From assembly GCA_016271365.2 (NCBI GenBank), contig CM057450.1, positions 1,805,259,967 through 1,805,323,966 of the forward strand: a stretch of DNA of 64,000 bases, given 5' to 3'. Positions 47,101 to 58,727 of this stretch are shown here, in pieces (positions within the stretch are counted from its first letter, which is position 1; each line of letters opens with the position of its first letter). The notes under the pieces are model-generated. The model was not told where the DNA came from, ran no database searches, and worked only from the letters and a program-made list of their open reading frames with translations. Origin of the DNA: Neoceratodus forsteri. Taxonomy: Eukaryota > Chordata > Ceratodontiformes > Ceratodontidae. Position numbers and translations under genes: made by a program.

Positions 47101-48036
47101 TATATGGAATCCTTTGCACCAGGGAAATGGGACAGAGGATTTAAGAAATGGGAGATGAAAGGCCTACATCTAATATGGCATTTTGTGGAAGATGGGGAGA
47201 TTGTCCCTTTTGAAGGGTTAGTCCACAAGTTTGGCATTTCATGACAGGATAGATTTAGATTTTTTCAAGTTAGGAACTTGGCAAAAAAGATTTTATTGGA
47301 GCTCAACCAAAGTTGGATGGACCTTCCCCAAATTGCATTTTCTTTAAAAAATGCTATTGAGAGAACACCTATCAGGTCCCACATGATTTCTGTTCTATAT
47401 AGGGAGTTATTGGCTTGGAAGGGGGACACAGTGGACCACAAAAGGAGAGCATGGGAGAAGGACCTGGGAAGTCAAGTCCAGGAAGAGGTTTGGAATAGGG
47501 CCTGCTCTACTGTACGCTGGGGCTTAGCAGCAATCAGTTGGCAAGATTTTGCCTGGAAAATTTTCATTAGGTACTTTTGCTCGCCAAAACACTTGGGTAA
47601 GGTTTTTATTGAGGACAGGACAGAATGTTGGAGAGGGTGTGGGCAACTACGGGCAACTTATTTACACATGCTTTGGAGCTGTCCAGTGGTGTCCACCTTC
47701 ATGCAGGAGCTGCAACGGGCCCTGGGATTAATACTTATAACAGATATAACAATAACTCCCACATGTTTCTTGTTTATAGAAATGTCGGAAGGATGTAGGG
47801 ACACATCTACCACTAGATTTTTGAAAATTGCTTTTTTAGCTGCCCAGAAGGCAATAACCAGAAGTTGGAAGTCACAACTCCCCATCACTATAAGACACTG
47901 GCAGGAGATTGTGATAAACATATACAGAATGGAGGCAATGACAGCTTCCTTGAATAAAAAGGTATCCCAATTTGAAATGCTGTGGAGACGATGGGTCCTA
48001 TACATGGCAAGGGAGAGGCCTGATTTTGTACCATAG
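44172..48036 (+). pseudogene. L1 ORF2 endonuclease-reverse transcriptase, broken
   Basis: It starts MADSKKIKIISHNVNGLNNP (endonuclease), with LLQESHL and LVSLYAPPGS. Frames change near 44800 and 45130. The segment to 45570 ends in a TAA just before TRKTPGPDGYTPEFFK. Reverse transcriptase follows with SYRPISVLNIDYK, motif A LSLDAEKAFDRVAWD and, after another shift, ALYADDLLIYL near 46251-46283. An AT-rich expansion lies at 46490-46557. The C-terminal part is open to 48036 apart from a TGA at 47242-47244 and ends RRWVLYMARERPDFVP. The protein nicks the target and primes copying from it. Confidence 0.85.
46490..46557 (+). repeat. AT-rich simple repeat inside L1 ORF2
   Basis: CAAATAAAGT and CAAATAGAGT units pass into AAATAAATAAA tracts, placed between the thumb region and the next conserved block. 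They add stops and appear to have grown in place. Confidence 0.75.
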
Positions 48037-48375
48037 CCCCGGGTATCTCCTTCTGCTTTGAGCGTTAGAGGGGAAGGGTGAAGAAAAGAGAATGAGTTAA
48101 TAAATATCTGAATTTTTGCATGTATAGTCGAATTAATCTACATTAAATGTATAGTTGGATAATTGCTTAGAGTCCATTACCTCTGATGATATGTACTAAC
48201 AGGTTAGGAATAATAGGGTCTTAAATATGAAATTGCCTCTGTTATGAATCATATGAGATGTATAAATATGCTATGTATGTATTTCGGTTATGGAAAATTA
48301 AACAAATAAAGAAAGTTTTAAAAAAAAAACTGCAGGGCATCTAGAAGTGTAAAAACAGTTTCATTTCACCTTTAA

Positions 48376-49100
48376 CGGCGTGCACAAGCAACCAAACAGA
48401 TAATTTTTAGGACTTATTTATGGTGCAGTGGTGATGCCTGCGAGAGGGGGGAGGGTATGGACACAGATGCTTTGAACTGTAGTAGAGTTGGCTATCTGAT
48501 AGTAGACCAGCATGAATGGTGGAAAAGGATGCTAAAGCACAGTTATAGTGGATGCTTGACTGGAGATATTGGGGGGAGAGATGTTAGACACGGAGGTAAC
48601 AAGGGACAGGAAAACTGACAGAATTAGTAACATAATGTGATGTCAGAGCAGAGGGAGTGTGGAGGATAGTGCAGGCAGATAGGAAGTCAGTAAGACGCAA
48701 AGTCAGAGCTACCTTGATAGGCTGCAACTAGGATATGGCAAATTAGTAGTTTCAGCTACACTGTAGCAGTAACAGGCAGTTTTTATAGAGTGTAAGTAGG
48801 ATATGGCAGAAAGGTAGATATATACCAGTCACTGAGTATGGTAGGGGAAAGGGGGGATCAAGGTGGGTTGCAGGTAAAGGAAGGAAGGTCAGCCAATGGA
48901 GATGAACTGAAGGAGGTCACAAGGCATGGCTCATTTCAGATATTTATGTGGGACACTGACCCACTGGGTATAAAAAGTAAGGGTCAAATGAATGAAAATA
49001 ATGGGTCATATTGTTCAACCAAGCTCAGATTCATAAAACAGAAGTTTAGAACCTCTATAACAGTGAGCAGGTTGTCCCCAAGGCAGAAGAAAGGGTGGGT
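48376..49100. other. No gene recognised
   Basis: Flanking sequence of the TTAA element and the leader of the following CR1. No motif recognised. Confidence 0.5.
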
Positions 49101-51903
49101 CAAAATTAAAAACTGTGTGCCAGTTGTCTCAATTCCCCATCCAAAAATGAACCCTGCAAGGGATGAAGAGGATAGAAAGGGCTGAGGCACTGGAAGCCAG
49201 AATAGGAAGGGGTGTGGAGGTGGGGAGTAGAGAGGAAGTTGAAGGGAAGAGACTGGGAGGTCAGCGTATAATTGGAATGGGGAACACAAAAGAGGCAACT
49301 GAGAAGGGTGGAGAGGGGGAAGAAAAGCAGACAGTTGTAGGAGTGCAGAGGAGGGAGTGGGTAATTGACAGAAGGTAGTAAGCACAGTAGAATGGGAAAC
49401 AGTGTCAGCAAATGGAAGAAGAGGAAAAGGGGAAAGAGGCAGCAGAGTCATAGTACTGGATAATTCAGTAGTAAAGGGAGTGAGATGGGATAAGAGGAGG
49501 GGAATACAGCAAAGCGGAGGGGGGGTATATCCGGTAATAACAGCAGAATGAATATGCTCGATGATAGGTCCACTCACACAGGGGTTGGGGGGGGAAATAA
49601 AACACAAAGGTACAAATGACCTAGTGGGATGTGAGCTAGGGATGGTGCAGGTGAGGTTCAGGGAAGTGGGGCAGATTTGCCGGGGAGTGGCTAGATCAGT
49701 AGCCTTCTCGAAAGTGCTGCTAGCAACAAGGCCCAGCACAGCAAGGAAGCATAGGACAGAAGACTTGGCTGAGGCAATGATGCAGGGAGGAAGGATTTGT
49801 GTATATTGGGAACTGGGAAGGAACCTGGTGCGACAACACCCTCTATGCACCAGATTGGTTGCATCTCTTTTGTGGGGGATCCAGGGTACTCAGGGAATAA
49901 ATTAGCAGGAGCTTGAAGTTAAACTAATGGGTGGGCAGAATGGGTCATAGTACCCAAGGTCTCCGGGAGGAGGGGGCAGCCAGACACCTTGCCCGGTTGA
50001 ATTAATGGAAGGATCAGTGAAGGAGGGGAAAAGGGAGGGAGGTAGGATGCAGTGGGAGAGGGCTTGTAAAGGAGGGGGTATTCAGTTAATGGGCAGAGAG
50101 GGTTGAATAGGGGAGGGATTAGAGGGGATAGAGGAGAGTTAAGGGGCAAAGAGAGCATGGGAGGGGGGAACAGCGGATTAAGAGGAAAAGGGGAGGGGAA
50201 ATCAGGCAGATAAAAGGAGAGGCATGGGGTCATAGTGGAGGGTGGTATCCCTCAATGCTAGAAGTCTAGGTAACAAGATGGTTGACCTTCAGGCTGTGAT
50301 AGCAGAAGGGAAAGTGGATGTAGTGGCGGTCACAGAGATATAGGCTACTCCATACCACGACTGGGACCTCTCTATTCCAGGGTATACACTATACAGAAAT
50401 GACAGGGAGAAGGGAAAGGGGGTGGCATGGCACTCTACAGTAGGGAGGGAATTACTGTCACAAGGGAGAAGCCCAGGGAAAGGAAGGTAGAGGCACTATG
50501 GGTGTAACTTCCAACAGAGAAAGGAAGGACAGTGAGGCTTGGGGTAGTATATAGGTAAATCAAGACAAAAATGGACAGGAAGTTGGGTGCCATGAACTGG
50601 ATGGCAGCCGGTAAGGGTTAGGTTGTGATAGTGGGGGGAATTTAATCTGTCCAAGGTGGATTGTAGGATCTCATCCACACATGTGCCAGGAGCTAATTGA
50701 TCCTCAGTGCAGTTCAGAGCAGGTTCTTGGTTCAGAGAGTTACTGAACCCACACAAGAGGGGGCCGTCTTGGATCTGATACTGTACTAAATAATGGAGAA
50801 CATGTCCATAACATCAAAGTGGAGGAGCCCGGGGCAGGGGGTTAGCAACCACTGAATGGTGTGATTCAGACTGGATATGGGTAAGGAGCCAGCCTGCAAG
50901 TACTCAGGCAAAGATGTTAGACTTCAGGAAGGCGGATTTTAGGAAGATGGGAAGCTACTGAGGGGACACCTAGCTGGCCTCAAGGAAGGTATGGGAGTGT
51001 ATCAAAGTGGGCAGTTCTCAAGAAAAAGGTTAGCAGCTGTTACTAAGAAATGTACTGGACAGATAGGGAAGCACTCCAAAGCCAGAAGACCAAGTTGGTT
51101 CAATAAGTACGTGGACTATTCAGTAAGGGATAAGGGGACCACATACAGAAAATTTAGAAAGTCCCAATAGGATGAAGATAGGGTGGAATACTTGGAGAAA
51201 GCTAAGAAGGCAAGCAAGTGGATCAGGAAGCCAAGACTAGAAAGGAGTTACAAATTGCAAAAGGGATTGGGGTGGGGGGTGGGGTCTTCCAGTAATCAGG
51301 GAGTAAAGGACAAAAGGAGAGAATGGTGAGTTTGAAAAAGAGGGTGAGGTGGGTACAAAGTAGTACAGTGAAGGTAGAGGCATTGAACAAATACTTTTGC
51401 TCTGCCTTTACAAAAGCAAAGCATGGACCAGTGCCACAAGGGAGGAAGAGAGTTGGGGGCCGGGGGACAGGGAAGAAGACAGGATTCCAAAAGACGGGTG
51501 AAGAGAAGACTCAAGGTCCTCAAAATAAACAGGTCCTCAGGTTGGATGGTATTCACCCAAGGGTACTTGGGGAGCTGATGGAGGACCTGGCAGGTCTGAT
51601 GATGGATATTTTGAACAGCTCATTGGGAACGGGGGTGGTACCGCAGAGTGGAGAAGCACACGCATGGTGCCACTCAACGAAAGTGGTCTCAACAATGCCC
51701 CTGGTAACTACAGGCTGGTCAGTCTGATCTCATTTTTAATAAACTAATGGAGACCATCCTAAAAGAAAGACTGGCTGGGTTCCTGGAGGTACATGGCAAC
51801 ACAGGTTCATGACGGAGATCCTGTCAAACCAATCTGATTGACTTCTTTGACTGGGTACTGAGATTAATAGATAAGAGCCAAGCAGTTGACATACTGTACT
51901 TTG
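49100..51903 (+). pseudogene. CR1 LINE B, ORF1 to reverse-transcriptase motif A
   Basis: ORF1 pieces at 49160-49905 include VIVLDNSVVKGVR and HKGTNDLVGCELG, equivalent to the SGNH-esterase blocks (GDS and GTND) of CR1 ORF1. ORF2 follows, with endonuclease from about 50230 (VVAVTEI) and a linker to 51500. Then comes SSGWMVFTQGYLGS-type sequence equivalent to SPGPDGIHP near 51535-51575. The element breaks off at LYFD, the start of motif A, near 51900. Many shifts and stops. Confidence 0.7.
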
Positions 51904-51904
51904 A

Positions 51905-52345
51905 TTTGATTTCATTTCATTTTTATTTTGTTTACTTGTTGGCAAGATGAGCAAAACTGCCCAAATTTTCACAAGCGACAAGTGTAGATGAATCCAGTAT
52001 AAAGACAAGACATGACTTAAAAAATTCCAAAGTACAATAGTATAAAAACATGTACAAGCAAAGACAATTCAATATCAATAACCAGTACATTCAACGAAAG
52101 AGTCAAGCCTTTGCACCAGCCTAAATTTAAAAGATCTAATGGTTCTACAGCAGGTAACAGCATTGGGAATAGAATTAAAGAAGGTTGTAGCCCTGAAAGA
52201 AAGAGATCTCTGACCTCTTGCCCTTTTGAAAAAGTGTATCCTGTAAACATATTTGCTTTGAGACCTAGTTCCTTGAGAATTTGACAGTCTAGTAAATAAT
52301 GACTGAACCTTAAAAGGTAAAAGACACTGTATACCTTTAAAAAGA
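51905..52345 (-). mobile_element. LINE 3'-end fragment of unassigned clade
   Basis: The minus strand has a C-terminal reverse-transcriptase-like segment (ARGQRSLSFRATTFFNSIPN) near 52140-52210. It ends in a tail of AAATGAAATCAAATC type at 51905-51930. It interrupts CR1 B. The tail favours an L2-like or related clade. Confidence 0.5.
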
Positions 52346-53112
52346 AAAATATCGAGGGGTGCTGTGGAGCCAGAGCAATATGGCGGCTTGAATCTAACGG
52401 TCCTTATTTGGATATTTGGAAATCGGCATCAAAGCTTTATTTTTGGACAAACTTAGATATTCCACGGATTGATATAGATACCGGAATTCCCTACCTTCAT
52501 AATTGGAAACCCACGGAAAGATAAACAGAAGACTCAGGGAGATAAAGACAAATCTCTCCTAGACCCACCAACCACGAGATCAGCTGCCAGACCCACAGCT
52601 GCTGGCTCATCTACCGATGGAGAAGAAACATTGCAAAGTCTCAGACTAAAAATCACAAGATTGATTCAGTTTCGGGGTTATCTGACAAATTTGACTCTCT
52701 GACTAATACAGTCAGTTCTCTGGAATTGGACACGGTGGCTCTCAAAACGGAGATGGTGGATAGCAAAAAGTGCTCTGAGGTGGCCCTTGGGGCAACAGCA
52801 AACCTGGTCAAAAAAAATATGCACTTACACACCCGTCTCAAATCCCTAGACAGCTAGGCTCATTCATCCAACATTCGGGTGATTGGTATCCCAGAACGGA
52901 GTGAAGGAGTCCACTTAATCTTGTTCTTAAAGGACTGGCTAGAACAACAGTTTGGTGAAGATCTGGCTACCAGACCATTCCATATCACGAAGGCATACAG
53001 GGTAGGGGCCCAAGGCGACTAAACAACCCGGATGCTCCTAGAGTGATAGTATTTGTGCTGGAGGGAGTGTGCTCAAGAGACTTTGTTTTGGGGCTTGCCA
53101 GATATAAAAAAA
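52346..53112 (+). pseudogene. L1 5' fragment with ORF1
   Basis: The start AGCCAGAGCAATATGGCGGC resembles a LINE 5' leader. A coiled-coil-like region follows. Then RRM and C-terminal pieces appear in the frame near 52860-53020 (NIRVIGIPERSEG, LFLKDWLEQQFGEDLA). The element stops near 53112 where a CR1 in the other orientation begins. ORF2 is absent. It differs clearly from the L1 at 41161. Confidence 0.6.
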
Positions 53113-54902
53113 AACTGCTTTGAATATCTGAAGTGTTCTTCTCCACTCTTGACCTCCTCTGCAGTATGCAACTGTGTTTCTGCCTTTGCCTCCCTGACCG
53201 TCCTTTTTGCTTCCCATATTTTTATTTGGTAATCTCCCCATTTCCTGTCCCCCTGCTTTTCCTTAGACCTGGTGAAAGCCTTTTTCTTGGCCCTCACTGC
53301 TTCTCTGACCCTTTCTGATAACTATAATGGTCTCTTATACCTGTTTAGTTTTGTAACAATTCTTGTGCACAACTTTGTTGCCTTGAGACTGGTGCTCTTG
53401 CTTGCCACCATCTTTTCTCTACACCTCCAATACTTTCCACTATGGTCAGTTTGTCTCTGACCAGCTCCATCATCTGGTTGAAGTCTACACTTCTAAAATC
53501 TATGACTTCAGTTTTTGGTAGGGGCATTCTGGTCCCAAGGGTCAGCTTGAATCAAATGGAGTTATGGTCACTGGACCCCAGTGGCTTCCCTTTCCTCACT
53601 TCACTCACCCTCTCCGAGTTGGTGAGCACCAGATTGAAAATGGTCACCTGTCTAATGGTTCCTTAATTAGCTATACCAGCAAGCAGTCTTGCAATGTATC
53701 CAACAGGGCCTGACTTCCAGAGCACCTGGCCACTTGGAATGTCCCAGTCTGTATCCGGCAGGTTTGGATCATGCACCGCCGCCACTTCCTCCTTCTTCAC
53801 TCCCCTTGTCAGTGCTTCTCCAAGCTCCAGATATGTATCTGTCTCTCACCCTTGTCCTGGTGGTCTGCAGATCTCCTCACCTGTATTTTCTTGCTTTTGG
53901 GCGCCATGAGGTGAACCCATAGTGACTGTGTTTCCCATGATGTATCTGTCTTTCACAGCCTCATGCCCTCCCTGACATATAGGACTACACCTCCCCCTTT
54001 GTCTTTCCCACTACCCTGTCTAAACATTGTGTAACCTGGGACTGAGAAGTCCCAGTCATTATTCTCTGTGGCCAGATGTTCAACGATGGCTATGAGGTCC
54101 ACCTCAGTGTCTGCCACCAGTATGGAGCTCACACATTTTATTACCCAGACTCCTCGCATTAAGGCACACCCCCCACTTCCACCTGGCTTCAGATTCTCTT
54201 TCACTGTTTTGTGATCCTACACCTGCATTCCTTCCCATTTTCCTTACCTTTTTATTTTTCTATTGCTTGCAGACCATGAGAGTCTTCCCCTTTTTGCCTC
54301 TTCCACTACTCCTTTTTGAAACGCAACCTTATTTTTTTCCCACCTTACTGATACCAGTCCCCAGTATAGTGGGAGCACTAGCCAAGTTCCCCCTCTCACT
54401 CACTTTACTGTGGTTTCCCTAGTCTTAGTGTCCCCTGCAGTTACTTTAACTAATGTAGATGTCAAAGTTCTGCCCTAGTGTGCTGGCTCCCACTTTTGTC
54501 AGATGAAGACTGTCACCTTTGAAGTTCCCCCAGTTCCCCACAAAGTGATACCCTCTCTCCTGACACCATCCATTTAACCTCCAATTTAATTCCTCTGTCA
54601 CTTTCCTCCATACTCTGTCTTTCCCTCCCCCTCCTACTTCACACAGGGAAGACCTCAGAACGGGCCAAGAAGGCCAAGTGTGCCTACATTCTGTCCCCCA
54701 GCCTCTGAAAGTTCCATTTCACTTGCTCCACAGACTGGGCCACTGGATTTTTGGTACCCAAATGTACCGATACCCCTCCTCCACCCAATCTGCTCATTTT
54801 GTTTCTGCATATGCAGTCACTGCAGACCCTAGCCCCACCCCCGCCTTCCTATCAAGATTCCTTTGTGCTTATCCCATGCATGCTTGAAGCCAACCACTGT
54901 TT
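53113..54902 (-). pseudogene. CR1 LINE C, endonuclease and linker
   Basis: On the minus strand endonuclease sequence at 53953-54204 (NNDWDFSVPGYTMFRQGSGK) is followed by the linker (VIDFRSVDFNQMMELVRDKL, 53400-53527) and EEHFRYSKQ near 53125. The 5' part of the same element continues at 57371 beyond the L1 insert. The 3' half is missing. Confidence 0.7.
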
Positions 54903-55190
54903 AAGTGGACTCAAAAAGTAGGGCTAAAGAAGAAGTTATTATGGTTGTTCCCGTTACATCTCCATCCAGATTTTCTACCGACTGGATTAGATGCTCGATA
55001 TATATACAGACTGGTACAGAAAGGGCCTTCACTTTTCCTATCAGCTGCTAGAAGGGGATCAGATTTTTTCAGGCCCTTCAACGATGCCTCAACCTACAAT
55101 AGTGTGATATGTTTAGATATTTTCAGGTGAGGACGTTTATTTACTCTTGGCTCCGACGAGGTCCCAAACTAGACTTGCAAAACCCTTTAA

Positions 55191-56406
55191 AGAGCTCCTG
55201 ACACAGGTGAGATAACTTTAAAAAAATGTAACATTCAGGCATAAATGTAGCTTTTATTTCATATTTTGTTCTGCAATTCTCACCCTTATTTCCTTATTAC
55301 TAAGGGTATTTGCATGAATACAGTATCTCTACCTTTTTAGCTCTGGCTGCCTGCCTACACCTGACATCATAATTCTGTTTATGACATCAAAAAATATGTT
55401 ACTGTGGAGATAATTATGATGAAACAAAAACCCAGGGGAAGAGTACACAATGGGGGTGAGATACTGACAACAACAAAAATGGAAAGGGACCTGGGGGTAG
55501 TAATATCAGACTACCTAAAGGTGGGCCAGCAATGTAAGAAGGCAGTAAGGAGGGCTGGGGGGGATACTGGGATGCATAGGGAGAGGCATCACCAGCAGAA
55601 AACAAGAAGTTGTTGGCCCTCTGTACAGACAGTTGGTAAGACCACATCTGGAGCACTGTGTACAGTTCTGGAGACCCCATCTCTGCAAAGACATAGGGTG
55701 GAGGCTATCCAGAGGAGGGCAACCAAAATGATGCAGGGTCTACATCAGAAGACATGAAGAAAGACTAAAGGAACTAAAGATGTATAGCATCGAGAAAAGG
55801 GGGGGGGGGGCATGATAGAAACTTTCAAATACCTCAAGGGAATCAAAGTCCAAGAGGGTAGCATCTTTCAGAAAAAGAGATGTGCAAAATCAAGGGGGCA
55901 CAATTTGAAGATAGAGGGGGGACGGCTCAGAGGTAATGAGAGGAAGTATCTCTTCACAGAGAGGGTTGTAGATACATGGAACAGCCTTCCTGAGGCGGTC
56001 GTAGAGTCAAAAACAGTGGGGGAATTCAAGAATGCATGGGACAGACATAAGGCGAGTCTAGTGGGGGGTAGGAGGAAGTAGGCTGTTGGTTAACTAGGAT
56101 CTGCAGCTTATCCATTAGATAGGGAAATGGGCAGACTAGGTGGGCCAAGCGGTCCTTATCTGCCATCAGATTCTGTATTTCTGTGTTTCGATGTCATAAA
56201 CAAGGGATTGTGATGTCATGTGTAGAGATGTAGCCAGAGTAGCTATAGCCTAGGGGGCAGGAATCTTGTTTTCATGCAGCTGTTTTCAGTAATAAAGAAA
56301 ATGGGGAATTAATTACTGAAAATATATGAGGTAGTAAAGAAAATGGGAAGGAGTTGAATATAGATCTTACTTTTTTCATTTGTTTCCTAATGCTCTCAGG
56401 GGCTCT
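55191..56406. mobile_element. TTAA-flanked palindromic element (T2-like) with CR1 inside
   Basis: TTAA at 55187-55190 and 56407-56410 flanks termini AGAGCTCCTGA and, inverted, AGAGCCCCTGA. Inverted arms of about 200 bp can be followed to TTTATGACATC (55377-55387) and GATGTCATAAA (56188-56198). Inner arm motifs (TGACATCACAA type) resemble those of the element at 40749, so the two appear to be one family. The centre holds a CR1 3' fragment. Confidence 0.65.
55393..56186 (+). pseudogene. CR1 3'-end fragment
   Basis: The frame at 55404 includes TKMERDLGVVISDYLKVGQQ and the frame at 55812 includes NERKYLFTERVVDTWNSLPE, the usual CR1 C-terminus. The 3' end has GGGCAGACTAGGTGGGCC. It sits between the arms of the T2-like element. 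Confidence 0.75.
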
Positions 56407-57370
56407 TTAATTAGTGTCACCCTATCAGCTTTTCGAGGGGACTGTATGCAACACTTAGTTTAATATATATGTTCTATGCAGAATCCGCTTCAGAATTACC
56501 CCCCACTCCTGCTGGACAGGTGGAATGGGGAGGTAGCTGCCCCTCTTTCCCCAGAACATTGGTCTCTTGCCTTAACTCCTGCCATGTTTCTCTATACAGT
56601 GGCAAGAATTCAGCTAGAAATGTCTTGTCTCTTTTTTTCTCACCCCATTGCAGCAGGTCCATGGTCACACCGTCTCTGATGCATCCTGCTGGAGACAGTA
56701 TGGAGAGGAGAGGGCAGCCCATCACCATATTTTTGGGGTCTGCCCTTATTTATCTTCTTTTTTGAACTCTCTGTAGATTGTGCTCCAACAGATCTTTGAC
56801 TCCAACTTGAAGTTGACTGAACAGTAATACTTATTTTTTGATATTCCCCAAAGGGTTGAAAGATGCTGTGATCAAATATCTGTTGGGTATTCTTCTCTAA
56901 ATGGGTAAGAAATGTATAGCTAAATGTTGACTAATGAAAACTATACCAATGATAGACTAATGGATCACCTTGGTTAATACATTATGTACAATGCAAATGT
57001 TGACTTGTACTATTGGACAAGAAGAAGATAAGGAGAGGAATAGGTGGTACCGGTGGCTTTTATTTGCTATGGCTAGAGATCCTAGTTTTGTCCCCTAATT
57101 GGGTTCCTTCTTTTTTTTGTTACTTCTGTTGACTACCCGAGCCCACACACTGCTACACTTATTATTATTGCTCCTGCCTTTTGTTATTACCATCATCTTG
57201 GATTTACAACATGTGTTGCCCATTTCAATCAGATATGTCCTTCTGTGATGTACTGCTTCCTCTTACATGCGCTGTTTTGTTATGTACCGTATGTTCTGTT
57301 TCCCTTTTTCATGTTTGTTACAAAAGTTAATAAAATATAAATATAAAACAAAAGAAGCCAACCACTGTTT

Positions 57371-57960
57371 GCCACCCAGGAAGGCACCTGACCATCCCCC
57401 ACTCATCCTCTCCATACCCACCACCCTCACTACTCCCCTGATCATAGAGTCCCCAACCAATACGATTCTCTTAGTTGCCTTCTTCTTACTTTCACCCCTG
57501 GGTGCCATAAGGTTATCACTCCTATTTCCCTCGACTGACCGGAGTCCGTCCCCCGGTGGAATCAACTACCCGAGTCTCCTCCACGGGTGCAAAGCGATTT
57601 GCTCTTGGAATGGTGTGGGATTGATTGATCTCCTTGTGACTGCCCCTGCCACGCTTCCCCCTCCCTCCACCACTCTCCATCCCCCTAGACCAGTGGGCCT
57701 CTGGGGGAGTGGGTTTGTGCGCTCTGAGCTCCAGCTGAGCTGGTGACGCAGAAGAGGTACCTCTTCCCTTACTGCTACCATCTGATCATTGGGCTTAGTG
57801 TAGCCCTGGAGAAGAGCACCCCACAGACCCTGCAAATGACTTTGTCCCCACTAAACCTTATGAGCTTTAGCTGGCTGAACCCCTCTGCTCTCCTTAATCC
57901 ACTGCTTATGAAAGCAGAAACAAAATGCATATCATTTATAAGACAGGCACGTTATTCACC
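57371..57960 (-). pseudogene. CR1 LINE C, ORF1 part
   Basis: On the minus strand MVAVREEVPLLRHQLSWSSE near 57740-57800 looks like the coiled-coil start of CR1 ORF1. KRIVLVGDSMIRGVVRVVG near 57420-57480 is the first esterase block with the nucleophile Ser in GDS. The element then continues at 54902 across the L1 insert. Confidence 0.7.
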
Positions 57961-58205
57961 TTGAATTTACATAGAAGCATAGAAAATGCAAAAATAGTTG
58001 GCAGTATAAATCTCAGTTGTAACAGATAGAAAAGAGACAGTTGAATCTAATGGTTATAATTAATTTAAAATGCTTAAGACATTTTTACCTCCCAACTTTC
58101 CCTCATTCATATGTTGGGCCCGTGTTGCACAAAACAGGAAAAAAGACAAAATGGGAAATCATGTTGATACAAACTGACAGCACTTTGTGATTAGTGCTAT
58201 AGTTT
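57961..58205. other. No gene recognised
   Basis: AT-rich spacer holding the left target-duplication copy (58195-58205) of the next SINE. Confidence 0.6.
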
Positions 58206-58714
58206 TTTTTTTTTTTGTGTTATCTTTTTTCTCCCCTATGTGCCTCGCAACCCACCACTCCTTCAAGCTGCCTAGGTCCCATCCGCTCCGCCTGTCCCCT
58301 ACTGAGCCATCCACCTCAAATCACAGCCGTCCCTGGGGTAACCTGGACGTAACTCTTCATCAGCCAGGTCCCCCTCCTCCGAGAGGGAAGGCACCGGAGG
58401 GGCACCCAGCACACATACTTGGCCCCAGGGTGCTGCTGAGGTGAATGGTCTCCTTCAGGGCAGCGGTGGACCGGCAGCCGTCATCCGGTTGGTCGCAAAG
58501 CTGATTTTCTGCTTTTCGGCTGTTCCCTCCTACATGCGTCTGCAGAGCTCCTGGTCTCCACCAGAGGCCACCGCAGCGACGTCCGCCCGCGAATCACCCC
58601 AGGAGAGGAGAGCAGTCCTATGGACGCTCAATCATCTCCTTCCTCACAGCCCCCAGGCCTCAAGTCCATTCTCGAACCCGGGTCACGGTGTTGTTTGAGG
58701 TAAGGCACCAGCGA
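58206..58714 (-). mobile_element. SINE family 1, minus-strand copy
   Basis: TGCTATAGTTT at 58195-58205 and 58715-58725 flanks the insert. On the minus strand it begins TCGCTGGTGCCTTACCTC, has the B box CCCGGGTTCGAGAATGG and the family core TAGGACTGCTCTCCTCTCC. It then has GCCTCTGGTGGAGACCAGG and ends in poly-A (T run at 58203-58217). Confidence 0.82.
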
Positions 58715-58727
58715 TGCTATAGTTTGA

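Larger units (their letters stand above)
41161..48327 (+). mobile_element. Full-length L1 retrotransposon
   Basis: The element starts GTCGACTTCCGGTGACGTCA, encodes ORF1 and ORF2, and ends in poly-A at about 48318-48329. AACTGCAG at 41153-41160 and 48328-48335 is the visible target duplication. It reaches its 5' end and carries only a few disabling changes, so it is one of the younger insertions here. Confidence 0.85.
40749..48371. mobile_element. TTAA-flanked palindromic element (T2/Kolobok-like MITE) split by L1
   Basis: The left arm 40749-40959 is matched in inverted form by 40991-41160 plus 48336-48371; the two halves of the right arm are separated by the L1. Outer ends read TTAA-AGGAGACA on the left and TTAA-AGGTGAAA on the right (inverted), with TTAA at 40745-40748 and 48372-48375. 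TTAA duplication with AGG termini is the hallmark of T2-type Kolobok MITEs. Inner arms carry TATGACATCACAAACTCC. Without the L1 the element is about 450 bp and has no gene. Confidence 0.75.
54903..57353 (+). mobile_element. 5'-truncated L1 with 17-bp target duplication
   Basis: GAAGCCAACCACTGTTT is repeated exactly at 54886-54902 and 57354-57370. The insert holds only the C-terminal part of ORF2. Its end near 57050-57097 reads RWYRWLLFAMARDPSFVP, matching RRWVLYMARERPDFVP at the end of the L1 at 48036. An AATAAAATATAAA signal and A-rich tail follow. A TTAA-flanked palindromic element (55191-56406) interrupts it. Confidence 0.85.

Noticed and set aside
48984..49850. 288-codon open frame on the minus strand
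   Set aside because: It lies antisense to CR1 ORF1 and has biased Leu/Pro/Ser composition with no motif.
55140..56440. Longer inverted arms beyond the TTAA sites
   Set aside because: The weak pairing outside 55191-56406 is not better than chance, and the TTAA sites with matching termini give a cleaner border.
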